Made by a program: the position numbers and the translations under genes. Below are positions 1 to 8,187 of a DNA stretch of 64,000 nucleotides, piece after piece (positions within the stretch are counted from its first letter, which is position 1; each line of letters starts with the position of its first letter). Source of the stretch: Formosa algae (GTDB taxonomy: Bacteria > Bacteroidota > Bacteroidia > Flavobacteriales > Flavobacteriaceae); assembly GCF_001439665.1 (NCBI RefSeq), contig NZ_LMAK01000004.1, positions 1 through 64,000 on the forward strand, in the 5' to 3' direction. The notes beneath the pieces were generated by a model. The model saw only the letters and a list, made by a program, of their open reading frames with translations. It was not told the DNA's origin and did not search any database.

Positions 1-10
1 AATGTACTCT

Positions 11-78
11 TGTATTCTTATAACACTATAGCTTTATATAGAGATACTTTTATATCAATGTATTCTTATAACATTATA
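11..78. repeat. Pair of 20-bp direct repeats
   Basis: The 20-bp sequence at 11-30 (TGTATTCTTATAACACTATA) recurs at 59-78 with a single difference (C to T at the 15th base), a period of 48 bp. A related inverted fragment, GTTATAA, follows at 91-97. No gene overlaps. Such repeats can be recombinase or regulator sites, but nothing here shows which. Confidence 0.6.
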
Positions 79-188
79 TTTTAAAGCTTTGTTATAAGTT
101 GTTTAAAAAGATTATTTCTATAAGTGATTGGCTATTTTTAGATAAAATATTATTAAAAGAGATCTGTAAATATTTATTTAAAAATTAT

Positions 189-356
189 AAGTGCAAGATG
201 TACTTTTCTAATCTTGCTTTATTATTTCTCGTTAATTTCAAGTGGTAATAGACAATGGGGAAACACATCCAAATGTGAAGTGCAAGATGTGCCACTTTCC
301 GTACAATTTTGCAAATTGCGGAAACTAGCATTCCTGCTTACTATCGTAAGAGTGCT
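189..356 (+). other. oriT-like palindromes and stem-loops
   Basis: The direct repeat AAGTGCAAGATGT occurs at 189-201 and 278-290; the first copy is also half of a stem-loop (GCAAGAT at 193-199, ATCTTGC at 211-217). An 11-bp interrupted palindrome follows: TTCCG-TA-CAATTT at 297-309, loop TGC, AAATTGCGGAA at 313-323. Just downstream is GCATTCCTGCTTAC (328-341), which resembles the ATCCTG|C nick region of IncP-type origins, and the perfect arms CTTAC/GTAAG at 337-341 and 346-350. A palindrome followed by a nick-like motif is the usual oriT layout, and the next ORF is a decayed reading frame. The 3' hairpin followed by a T-run could instead be a terminator. Confidence 0.35.
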
Positions 357-389
357 TTTTTCGGAACTCAAAAACCTTAAAAAAAAACA

Positions 390-686
390 ATGAAAAATAA
401 TAAGATTAGAAGAATTGAATTAAGGTAAGTTGCCAGAAAAGATAATTGGTTAGAAGTTTGTAAATGTGAAAAATCAACTCTAATTGATCCTGTAATTACT
501 AGGTTAGAAGGGGATATAACACGTTGCGATATAAAAACTAATGAAGGATTATTTGAAAAAAAAGTAGTAAAAAGAATCAAAGTTGAAAGTTATATAAACC
601 AAGTTTTAAAGAGTATTAATATTTCACAGAATGTAAGTGAGAAGAATTTGTGCCGTTTATTGAACTTCTATCTGAATGCAATTTGA
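390..686 (+). pseudogene. Decayed ORF with an in-frame stop (possible mobilisation-gene remnant)
   Basis: An ATG at 390 opens a frame reading MKNNKIRRIELR and then TAA (426-428). The same frame continues open for 85 further codons to TGA at 684-686. The continuation is hydrophilic, rich in Lys/Arg/Glu, and includes an EKKVVKRIKVESYINQVLKS segment, so it looks like coding sequence rather than chance. The start resembles the basic N-termini of small relaxosome/mobilisation proteins that follow oriT in Bacteroidota elements, but the remainder is not recognised. It could be a pseudogene, or the upper part could be a short leader. An overlapping minus-strand ORF at 377-580 looks like its shadow. 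Confidence 0.35.
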
Positions 687-822
687 TAATTCAAGGCAAA
701 AACAATAGCTAAGGTTTACTCTAAAAATAACAAGAGTGAGTTTGTTCAATCTATCGGATAATTATGGTGTTTTTATATAAATATATAAGCATTGTGTGAC
801 GCCTGCCGCTAAGGCTCATTTC

Positions 823-874
823 AAAAATCAGTTGATTGTTTCGAGTTAAATTATAAAAAAATCAACTGATTTTT
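823..874. repeat. 15-bp perfect inverted repeat upstream of hipB
   Basis: The arm AAAAATCAGTTGATT (823-837) is exactly complementary to AATCAACTGATTTTT (860-874), with a 22-nt loop. It lies just upstream of the hipB operators. It ends in A/T runs on both sides, so it could terminate incoming transcription in either direction and insulate the toxin-antitoxin promoter. It could also be a recombination or protein-binding palindrome. Confidence 0.6.
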
Positions 875-885
875 AAAACGTAAAA

Positions 886-980
886 TACACCTTTTCAGGT
901 ATAATAACTACACGAAAATATAATATACACCCATACAGGTATAATATGAATATATTTTATTATATTGTACCCATAAAGGT
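886..980 (+). promoter_or_regulatory. Three operator repeats at exact 40-bp spacing upstream of hipB
   Basis: Three related palindromic units occur at 886-900 (TACACC, 5 nt, AGGT), 926-940 (TACACCCATACAGGT) and 966-980 (TGTACCCATAAAGGT). Each is followed by ATAATA or ATATTA. The repeat period is exactly 40 bp twice. The common core is TACC-N6-GGTA-like, reminiscent of HipB operators (TATCC-N8-GGATA in E. coli). The last copy ends 5 bp before the hipB ATG, and the TATAAT-like sequence next to each copy could serve as promoter. Autorepression by HipB is the expected function. Confidence 0.65.
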
Positions 981-985
981 ATATT

Positions 986-1228
986 ATGAATAATTGGGAT
1001 AGAGAGAACGGTATAGCTCAATTTGTAAGAAATAGGCGTAAAAAAGCAAAACTTACCCAGGTAGAGTTATCAGACTTCACAGGAGTAGGACTACGTTTTG
1101 TACGCGAACTTGAACAAGGAAAGCCAAATCTAATGTCAGACAAAGTAAATCAAGTACTCTTATTTTTTGGACACACATTAACACCAACACCTATAAGCGA
1201 TGAGACAAGGAGAAATATGGGTAAATAA
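986..1228 (+). CDS. hipB: HipB-like XRE-family antitoxin/repressor
   Basis: 80 aa helix-turn-helix protein. Residues 10-65 form a typical XRE (Cro/CI) fold: the segment QFVRNRRKKAKLTQVELSDF is followed by the recognition-helix region GVGLRFVRELEQGK. In HipBST and HipBA systems this subunit dimerises, binds operators and tethers the kinase complex to DNA. The ATG at 986 sits directly after three operator repeats and no Shine-Dalgarno is evident, as is common in Bacteroidota. The 3' end overlaps the next gene by 29 nt, pointing to translational coupling in a three-gene operon. The family is clear; the exact antitoxin activity is inferred. Confidence 0.88.
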   Translation: MNNWDRENGIAQFVRNRRKKAKLTQVELSDFTGVGLRFVRELEQGKPNLMSDKVNQVLLFFGHTLTPTPISDETRRNMGK

Positions 1229-1517
1229 TACACTTGCAGGTGTTTTAACTGAAGGTGACAATGATTATAATTTTGAATATAAAAAAGCATACTTAGAAAA
1301 AGAAGGTGCAATGCAAGTTAGTGTAACCCTGCCTCTACAAAAAGAACCTTTTAAATCTGAGCAATTATTTCCTTTTTTTGATGGTTTAATCCCCGAAGGT
1401 TGGTTGCTAGATATTGCACAAAAAAACTGGAAAATAAACCCAAGAGATCGTATGGGATTATTATTAACTACATGCAGAGATTGTATTGGTAATATTAGCA
1501 TAATAGAGAAAGTATGA
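1200..1517 (+). CDS. hipS: HipS-like protein (HipA N-terminal subdomain as a separate gene)
   Basis: 105 aa, matching only the N-terminal 'couple_hipA' part of HipA. Diagnostic features are the LFPFFDGLIPEGWLL segment (about residues 56-70) and the end CRDCIGNISI. In E. coli HipBST, the stand-alone HipS is the antitoxin that inhibits the HipT kinase, while HipB augments it. Length and order (hipB-hipS-hipT) fit this arrangement. It overlaps hipB by 29 nt and hipT by 4 nt (ATGA), implying coupled synthesis of all three subunits. A simple frameshift of a hipA gene is unlikely, because both halves have proper starts and the split falls at the domain boundary. Confidence 0.85.
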   Translation: MRQGEIWVNNTLAGVLTEGDNDYNFEYKKAYLEKEGAMQVSVTLPLQKEPFKSEQLFPFFDGLIPEGWLLDIAQKNWKINPRDRMGLLLTTCRDCIGNISIIEKV

Positions 1518-2470
1518 AGTATTGCTTAGCTTGTCTTAAAAAACTAAATAAAGGAGATAATAATTATCACCAAAAATGTCTTGCAGATTTTTGGCAAGAA
1601 GATACGCCTGTACTAGAGCTAGATTATGAGTTATCTCAAATCGACGATTTAGCGAAAGAAAACGTAGCACAAAGAATTATTGTCACAGGTGTACAACCTA
1701 AATTATCATTAGGCTTTACAGAAGAAAACACTCAAAATCGACTAACTATTGTTGGAGCGCTAAACGGAAGATATATTTTAAAACCGCCTTTTCAATTATA
1801 CCCACAAATGCCAGAGATTGAGGCTTTGTCCATGTTGTTAACCCAAGCTTGTGGTGTAGCAACAGTTCCTTTTTTATTAATTCCTTTAAAAGATGGATCA
1901 TTAGCATATCTAACTAAGCGAATAGATCGTAATACCACTGGTGAAAAATATCCAATGGAAGATGCTTGTCAATTTACAGAACGGTTAACAGAACATAAAT
2001 ATCGAGGTTCTTATGAGCAAATAGCAAAAGGAATTCTTCGATATACTCAAAACCCTTTACTGGAAACCGTAAAATTTTATCAGCAAGTCATTGTATCTTT
2101 CTTAATTGGGAATAATGATATGCATCTAAAGAACTTTTCTATAATAGCCAATGATAGTAAACATTATGAATTGTCTCCTGCTTATGATATGGTTGCTGTA
2201 AAAATGTTAATTCCAGAAGATCAAGAAGAATTAGCGTTAAATCTTAACGGAAAAAAGCGAAAATTAAAACGTGAAGATTTTAATGAAGCTATGTTAAAAG
2301 CTCATATTCCACAAAAAGCAATTGAAAACCTTTGGAAACGTATCGAAAAAGGAATAGGAAGTTGGGGAGCGTTAATTGATAATAGTTGTCTTAATGATAA
2401 AAACAAAGAAGATTTAAAAGTATTAATTAAGCACAGAACGAGGCAATTAGACATCCAAAATAAGATGTAA
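1514..2470 (+). CDS. hipT: HipT-like Ser/Thr kinase toxin
   Basis: 318 aa HipA-C-type kinase lacking the N-terminal subdomain. The N-terminus carries a Cys pattern (C4, C7, C22 with H19) resembling a small metal-binding knuckle. The glycine-rich loop region reads IIVTGVQPK (55-63), with Thr58 where HipA-family kinases usually carry an autophosphorylated Ser. The catalytic loop is GNNDMHLKNFS and the metal-binding segment is LSPAYDMV, so the active-site motifs are intact. Known HipT/HipA toxins phosphorylate aminoacyl-tRNA synthetases (HipT: TrpS; HipA: GltX); the target here is unknown. A 4-nt overlap couples it to hipS, and the gene ends 76 bp before hsdM. Confidence 0.86.
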   Translation: MKYCLACLKKLNKGDNNYHQKCLADFWQEDTPVLELDYELSQIDDLAKENVAQRIIVTGVQPKLSLGFTEENTQNRLTIVGALNGRYILKPPFQLYPQMPEIEALSMLLTQACGVATVPFLLIPLKDGSLAYLTKRIDRNTTGEKYPMEDACQFTERLTEHKYRGSYEQIAKGILRYTQNPLLETVKFYQQVIVSFLIGNNDMHLKNFSIIANDSKHYELSPAYDMVAVKMLIPEDQEELALNLNGKKRKLKREDFNEAMLKAHIPQKAIENLWKRIEKGIGSWGALIDNSCLNDKNKEDLKVLIKHRTRQLDIQNKM

Positions 2471-2546
2471 TTTTTGACTGTATTTTGATTATACAAATAT
2501 CAAAACAAAGTAAAATATAAAGAGTTAAAACTCATAGAATAAAACA

Positions 2547-5114
2547 ATGAATAAAAAACTAACCCTTTCATGGCTAGAAGGTTTCCTTATGGATGCCTGC
2601 GATATATTAAGAGGTAACATGGATGCCTCAGAGTTTAAAGAATACATTTTCGGGATGTTATTCTTAAAACGTTTAAGCGATAAGTACGAACAAGATCGTG
2701 CTATTCGTTTAAAAGAATTACAAGCCAAAGGATTGTCTGAAGATAAAATAAACCAAGCCTTAGAGCGTGCAAACGCCTACCAATACTATGTGCCAACTCG
2801 CGCACGTTGGAATTATAAAACTACCAACGAAGAAGGACAAGAGGTTAACGAAGGGATTCTTCACCTTAAAAAAGATGTGGGAGATCATTTAAATAAAGCT
2901 TTAGAAGCTTTAGAAGAAGAAAATCCTGATAAATTATCTGGGGTGTTAACCAATGTCAACTTTAACCGTACCATTGGTAAAAACAAAAACGCTTTAAGTG
3001 ATGAAAAACTAATAGAATTCATCACACATTTTAATAAAGTAAGTTTAACAGACGACCGTTTTGAGTTTCCAGACCTTTTAGGTACTGCCTACGAGTATTT
3101 AATAAAATATTTTGCAGATAGTGCAGGTAAAAAAGGCGGTGAATTCTATACACCAAACGAAGTGGTGAAATTATTAGTAACGCTGTTAGAACCTGAAGAA
3201 GAATCGTCAATTTACGATCCAACTTGTGGCTCTGGTGGTATGCTAATTGAAAACAAAAACTATGTAGAAGCGCGTTATGGTGATGCATCGCGTTTGAGTT
3301 TCCATGGTCAAGAATTAAGTGGTACAACATGGTCTTTATGTAAAATGAACATGTTATTCCATGATATTTTCGATGCCGAAATTCTACAAGGAGATACCAT
3401 AGCGAATCCATTACACGTAGAAAACGGCGAATTAAAACGTTTTGATATTGTTATAGCCAACCCACCATTTTCTGCAAATTATAGCGACATTAAAAACTTC
3501 CGTGATCGTTTCCATTACTGGATGCCTAAAAAGAAAAAAGCCGACTTTATGTTTGTGCAACACATGGTATCGGTGTTAAAAGACAATGGTCGTATGGCGG
3601 TAGTAATGCCACATGGGGTGTTGTTTAGAGGTAGCGAAGAAAAAAGCATGCGCCAATGGTTGGTAGACCGTGGGTATTTAGAAGCAGTGGTTGGTTTGCC
3701 ATCTGGTTTGTTTTATGGTACAGGAATTCCTGCTTCTGTATTAATTATCAATAAAAAAGGAGCAGCACAACGTAATGAGGTGTTATTTATTAATGCTGAT
3801 AGAGAATACAAAGAAGGCAAAAACCAAAACAAATTGCGTCCAGAAGATATTGCTAAAATTAGCTACATCTATAAAAGCAAAGAAAATTTAGAAGGCTATG
3901 CTAGAAACATTTCTAAAACTAATTTAGAAAAAGAAGATTACAATTTTAATATCCGTAGGTATGTAGATAATAGTCCGCCTGCCGAACCGCAAGATATCAA
4001 TGCACATTTACATGGTGGTATTCCAACTGCTGAAGTTGATGAATTAGAATCTTATTGGAATAATTACTTAAGCTTACGAACAGCCATTTATCATAAATCA
4101 CCTAAAATAGGTTATGATATTTTGGTAGATAATGTAACATCTAAAGAACAAATAAAAACTATTGTTTTAGAACACGATGATGTTGTTTTAAAAAGAAAAG
4201 AATACACCAATGGCGTAAACCAATGGTGGACAAACAATGTACCGAAACTAGAAGCCTTACCAGAGCAGAAAAATGTGTACGATTTATACAGAGATTTCTC
4301 TGTGAGCATTGCCAACGATTTTAGTGCCTTAGGGATTTTAGACTTACACAAAAGTAGAGGTGCTTTTGCTGCCTATTGGGATGTTTTAGAAACCGATTTA
4401 AAATCGATTGCAGCAAGTGGTTGGAATGCCGAATTAATTCCTGCGGAAGACATACTACAATCGCAATTCCCGGAAGTATTAGAAGAATTAGCCACTAACG
4501 AAGCACGACGCGACGAGTTAGAAGCGGTATTTAACGAAGTAAACGAATTGGAAGAAGGCGAGTTTGACGAAGACAATTACGAAGTCTTCCCAAGCGACGT
4601 ATTAAAAGAACTTAAAACTAACATTAAAACCTACAACGCTGATATTAGAGAGCTGAAGAAAGAAATTAAAGCGCTAAAAATTAGAATTAAAGCCAATGAA
4701 GATGCCACTGCATTAACACAAGAGCTAACCCAAAAACAAAAAGCCCAAACCCAAGCCGAAACCAAAAAAACAATCATTGAGCAACAGCTAGCCAAACACA
4801 CAGAACTCACCAACGAGTTAAAAACCTGCAAAGCCACCATTGCCGAAATAAAAGCCAAAAAAGAAGACTTGGTTGCCAAAGCACGCGAAAAAATAACACC
4901 AGAAGAAGCCAAAACATTAATACTTACCCGTTTTAAAGCCGTGTTACACCATACCGTAATGGATTACGTCAACCGCTACGAACGTGCTTTAATTACCGAA
5001 CTAGAAACCCGCTACACCAAATACCAAAATACATTGGTTAATATTCTAGATAATAGAGAAAAAGCAGCTAACCAATTGAATAACTTTTTAATGGAATTGG
5101 GTTATGAGGGATAA
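2547..5114 (+). CDS. hsdM: Type I restriction-modification methyltransferase subunit (HsdM), long form
   Basis: 855 aa N6-adenine methyltransferase subunit of a type I system. An HsdM N-terminal helical domain (about 8-150) begins [20 protein letters not shown]. The SAM-binding motif [10 protein letters not shown] lies near residue 225, just after FYTP at about 199, and the catalytic NPPF lies near 304 ([13 protein letters not shown]). Classical HsdM is about 500-530 aa. This one continues with a 300-aa extension that includes a Lys/Glu/Gln/Thr-rich coiled coil at about 690-790 and a helical tail. The stop overlaps hsdS by 11 nt, so the modification subunits are translationally coupled. Confidence 0.93.
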   Translation: MNKKLTLSWLEGFLMDACDILRGNMDASEFKEYIFGMLFLKRLSDKYEQDRAIRLKELQAKGLSEDKINQALERANAYQYYVPTRARWNYKTTNEEGQEVNEGILHLKKDVGDHLNKALEALEEENPDKLSGVLTNVNFNRTIGKNKNALSDEKLIEFITHFNKVSLTDDRFEFPDLLGTAYEYLIKYFADSAGKKGGEFYTPNEVVKLLVTLLEPEEESSIYDPTCGSGGMLIENKNYVEARYGDASRLSFHGQELSGTTWSLCKMNMLFHDIFDAEILQGDTIANPLHVENGELKRFDIVIANPPFSANYSDIKNFRDRFHYWMPKKKKADFMFVQHMVSVLKDNGRMAVVMPHGVLFRGSEEKSMRQWLVDRGYLEAVVGLPSGLFYGTGIPASVLIINKKGAAQRNEVLFINADREYKEGKNQNKLRPEDIAKISYIYKSKENLEGYARNISKTNLEKEDYNFNIRRYVDNSPPAEPQDINAHLHGGIPTAEVDELESYWNNYLSLRTAIYHKSPKIGYDILVDNVTSKEQIKTIVLEHDDVVLKRKEYTNGVNQWWTNNVPKLEALPEQKNVYDLYRDFSVSIANDFSALGILDLHKSRGAFAAYWDVLETDLKSIAASGWNAELIPAEDILQSQFPEVLEELATNEARRDELEAVFNEVNELEEGEFDEDNYEVFPSDVLKELKTNIKTYNADIRELKKEIKALKIRIKANEDATALTQELTQKQKAQTQAETKKTIIEQQLAKHTELTNELKTCKATIAEIKAKKEDLVAKAREKITPEEAKTLILTRFKAVLHHTVMDYVNRYERALITELETRYTKYQNTLVNILDNREKAANQLNNFLMELGYEG

Positions 5115-6312
5115 TTGGGAAGAATGCTTGTTTGAAGGAGAAACATCTTTAATAACGAAAGGTACAACGCCAACATCGTTAGGTAAAGAATTTAAAGAAT
5201 CTGGAATCAATTTTATCAAAGCTGAAAGTATTACTAATTCAGGTAAGTTTATACCTGAATCTTTTGCTTTTATCGACGAAGAAACTCACGCGATTTTAAG
5301 ACGTTCACAGCTTCAAGTTGATGATATTTTATTTTCAATTGCTGGAGTTCTAGGAAGAATTGCAGTTGTTGATAAAACTATTATTCCTGCTAACACTAAT
5401 CAAGCACTTGCGCTAATCAGATTATCCAATAGTTCTATTTTGGATAGAGATTACATTAAATACTATCTAAATGGAGCATTCATAAAGGATCAAATAAGAA
5501 GAATTAATGTGCAAGCTGCTCAAGCAAACTTTAGTTTAGGTGATATTGGTAGATTAAACATTCAATATCCACCTCTACCACAACAAAAAAAAATAGCCAA
5601 AATCCTATCTACCGTAGATGCCGTTATAGAAAAAACCGAAAGCGCTATTGCCAAATACCAAGCCATAAAACAGGGTTTAATGCACGATTTGTTTGAATTA
5701 CGAACAGACGATTATTGGGTTTTTTATGAACTAGGTGAAATTGCTAATATAATTGACCCGCATCCTAGTCACAGAGCACCAAGTATAGATGACAGAGGTA
5801 TTCCTTTTGTTGGTATTGGTGATATTGATGAATCAGGTAATTTAATTAAAAATGCGAGAAAGGTTTCGGAAAAAATTTTCGATGAACACTCGATGAGATA
5901 TAAATTAAGCAACAAAACAATTGGATTTGGAAGAGTTGCTACTATCGGAAAAATAATTCGATTCAAGAATTATGATTTTAAATTTACTATTTCACCAACA
6001 ATGGCAATAATAAATCCAACAAAAATCGAAAGTGATTATTTGTCCTTTGCATTAGATAGTGATTATATGAAAACCCAAATAGACAAATTATTAACAGGTT
6101 CTACAAGGTCTTCATTAGGTATCGAATTGTTAAGAAAATTAATCGTAAAGGTGCCAGTAGATGTAGATGAGAAAATTAAAATTTCAAAAGCACTTAATTC
6201 TATTGTGCAAAAAATAGATTTAGAAAAACAAGTATTAACCAAATACCAACAATTAAAAGCAGGTTTACTGCAAGATTTGTTAACGGGTAAGGTTGCCGTG
6301 AGTGTAGATTAG
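5104..6312 (+). CDS. hsdS: Type I restriction-modification specificity subunit (HsdS)
   Basis: 402 aa DNA-recognition subunit with two target-recognition domains (about 1-155 and 205-345). Each is followed by a conserved helical spacer. The central one starts [19 protein letters not shown] (about 156) and ends [13 protein letters not shown]; the C-terminal one reads [17 protein letters not shown] and ends [17 protein letters not shown]. Two intact TRDs predict a bipartite target, but the target itself cannot be read from sequence. The ATG at 5104 lies inside the end of hsdM. No second hsdS, inverted copy or recombinase is nearby, so phase-variable specificity switching is not indicated. Confidence 0.93.
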   Translation: MRDNWEECLFEGETSLITKGTTPTSLGKEFKESGINFIKAESITNSGKFIPESFAFIDEETHAILRRSQLQVDDILFSIAGVLGRIAVVDKTIIPANTNQALALIRLSNSSILDRDYIKYYLNGAFIKDQIRRINVQAAQANFSLGDIGRLNIQYPPLPQQKKIAKILSTVDAVIEKTESAIAKYQAIKQGLMHDLFELRTDDYWVFYELGEIANIIDPHPSHRAPSIDDRGIPFVGIGDIDESGNLIKNARKVSEKIFDEHSMRYKLSNKTIGFGRVATIGKIIRFKNYDFKFTISPTMAIINPTKIESDYLSFALDSDYMKTQIDKLLTGSTRSSLGIELLRKLIVKVPVDVDEKIKISKALNSIVQKIDLEKQVLTKYQQLKAGLLQDLLTGKVAVSVD

Positions 6313-6338
6313 AAAATAAAGTAAAAAAGAATATTGAA

Positions 6339-8183
6339 ATGTCTAAAATAGAAAACCATAAATTTACCATAGAAGAAGCCTTTAACGATTGCTTTTATAT
6401 CGTTCCAGATTACCAACGCGAATATGTGTGGAGTGATAAGGAAGTAAATAAATTACTAGACGATTTAAATAACGAAATAGAGAGTGGTTCTGCTAGTGAG
6501 TATTTTATTGGTACTATTTTGGTGTCGCCAACCCAACATAAAAAACAGTATGATGTTATAGATGGGCAACAACGTTTAACTACATTTTTCTTAATGCTTT
6601 GTGCACTTAAAGCCTTGTTTAAAGGCGAGCCGCAAGAGGCAATTTTAAGCAACCTAATTAGCACTAGCTTTACAGATAGCGATGGCGAAATTAGTACCAG
6701 TTTAAAGTTAAACCCTAAATACGAAAATGCAGAAGAGGTAATTACTGCCATTATAAAATCGGGGAATCAGCCAGAAACCATTAAAGCATTGCTAAATGCA
6801 GCAGGTGTGTCACAATTTGGTGCTTTAGAAAATATTATAAATGCTTACACAACCATTTACCAGTACCTAAAATATAATTATCAAGAAACAGGAACGTTAA
6901 AAAAGTATTGGGGTAATTTATCAAACAACGTGGTATTTATTCAAATATCAACAGATGTTAGTAGTGCATTAAAGATTTTTGAAACTATTAATGAACGTGG
7001 TGTTGGTTTAAATCCTATGGATTTACTAAAAAATCTATTGTTTACAAATGTTAAGTTAGACGAGTTTACCAAACTTAAAAACGAATGGAAAAAAATAACC
7101 AATCCGTTAGAAGAAAATAAAGAAAAACCATTGCGTTTTTTACGTTATTTTTTAATGGCAAATTATACAATTTCAAACCATAGAAGTGATGGTATTGTAA
7201 GAGAAGACGAAATTTATGATTGGTTTTCTAAAAAAGAAAATATAACTGCTAGTAACTACCAAAAAGAACCTTTTGTATTTGTTCGAAAAATAATTAAAAC
7301 GGTATCTAACTTTTTATTGTTAACCAAAGGAAAAGGAAACGATGGAGAAGATAACGTCTACATGAATAATATTAGAAAACTAACAGGTGGCGGTTTTAGT
7401 TTACATTATGTAATTCTTTTAGCATCATACAATCTACCAAAAGACCTTTTTGATCATTTATTAAAACAATTAGAAACCTTTTTGTTTTACTTTATGGTTA
7501 CTAGAACTTCAACTAAAATATTAGAACGTAACTTTTCTGATTGGGCAGATGAGTTAAGAGCTATTTCAAATAGTACAGATTATGCAACTCAAAAAGTGCA
7601 ATTAAACGAGTTTATTTCTAATCGTTTCGAAAAAAGCACAATAAGTAAGCAACCAGAACTTATAGATGCTTTAAGACGCTATCATTTTTACTCGTTACAG
7701 CAATATAGAACTAGATATATTCTAGCCAAATTTACACAACATGTAAATATGGCATATAAAGGCTTGTTAAGCCCAGATAATTTAAACGATTATACCAATT
7801 TAGAAATTGAGCATATTTTACCAAATACGCCAAATCAAGAATTGTTAAACGATTTCATTTTACATCCTGATAATAAAGACAAAGAGTATCAGCAATACAA
7901 AGTAAAATTAGGGAATTTGACGCTTTTAGAGAAGCCAATTAATATAGTCGCTAGTCGAGATTTTTTTAAGAATAAAAAATCGCAATATAAAATGAGTAAG
8001 TATTACTTAACAAGTAGTTTAGATGCTCTTAATAATGTTGGGGAAAATACATCTATTACAAGAATAAATACAAAGCTTAAACCTTTTAATGATGAATGGA
8101 CTGCTAAACAAATTGATGAAAGACAAGAAATGTTATTAGAATTAGCAGCAGATATCTGGAAAATAGAACCTTTACAAGATTAA
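6339..8183 (+). CDS. DUF262/DUF1524 GmrSD-like protein inside the type I RM operon
   Basis: 614 aa with the two-domain layout of GmrSD-type modification-dependent restriction enzymes. The N-terminal DUF262 domain carries IPDYQREYVW-type (here VPDYQREYVW, about 25-34) and DGQQRLTT (about 75) motifs, a ParB-like nucleotidase fold. The C-terminal DUF1524 His-Me-type nuclease carries EHILPNT (about 490) and KLGNLTLL with a downstream Asn (about 524-535). GmrSD cuts glucosylated hydroxymethylcytosine DNA; related proteins act as standalone anti-phage nucleases. It starts 26 bp after hsdS and stops 4 bp before hsdR, so it is almost certainly co-transcribed. It could add a type IV activity against phages that evade HsdR. 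Confidence 0.88.
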   Translation: MSKIENHKFTIEEAFNDCFYIVPDYQREYVWSDKEVNKLLDDLNNEIESGSASEYFIGTILVSPTQHKKQYDVIDGQQRLTTFFLMLCALKALFKGEPQEAILSNLISTSFTDSDGEISTSLKLNPKYENAEEVITAIIKSGNQPETIKALLNAAGVSQFGALENIINAYTTIYQYLKYNYQETGTLKKYWGNLSNNVVFIQISTDVSSALKIFETINERGVGLNPMDLLKNLLFTNVKLDEFTKLKNEWKKITNPLEENKEKPLRFLRYFLMANYTISNHRSDGIVREDEIYDWFSKKENITASNYQKEPFVFVRKIIKTVSNFLLLTKGKGNDGEDNVYMNNIRKLTGGGFSLHYVILLASYNLPKDLFDHLLKQLETFLFYFMVTRTSTKILERNFSDWADELRAISNSTDYATQKVQLNEFISNRFEKSTISKQPELIDALRRYHFYSLQQYRTRYILAKFTQHVNMAYKGLLSPDNLNDYTNLEIEHILPNTPNQELLNDFILHPDNKDKEYQQYKVKLGNLTLLEKPINIVASRDFFKNKKSQYKMSKYYLTSSLDALNNVGENTSITRINTKLKPFNDEWTAKQIDERQEMLLELAADIWKIEPLQD

Positions 8184-8187
8184 TAAT

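Noticed and set aside
377-580. Minus-strand ORF of 67 codons with hydrophobic ends
   Set aside because: It overlaps the better plus-strand frame at 390-686, and its composition is what an antisense reading of that frame would give.
1200-2470. hipS/hipT as a frameshifted hipA pseudogene
   Set aside because: Both parts have proper starts and intact motifs, and the break lies at the domain boundary, as in HipBST modules.
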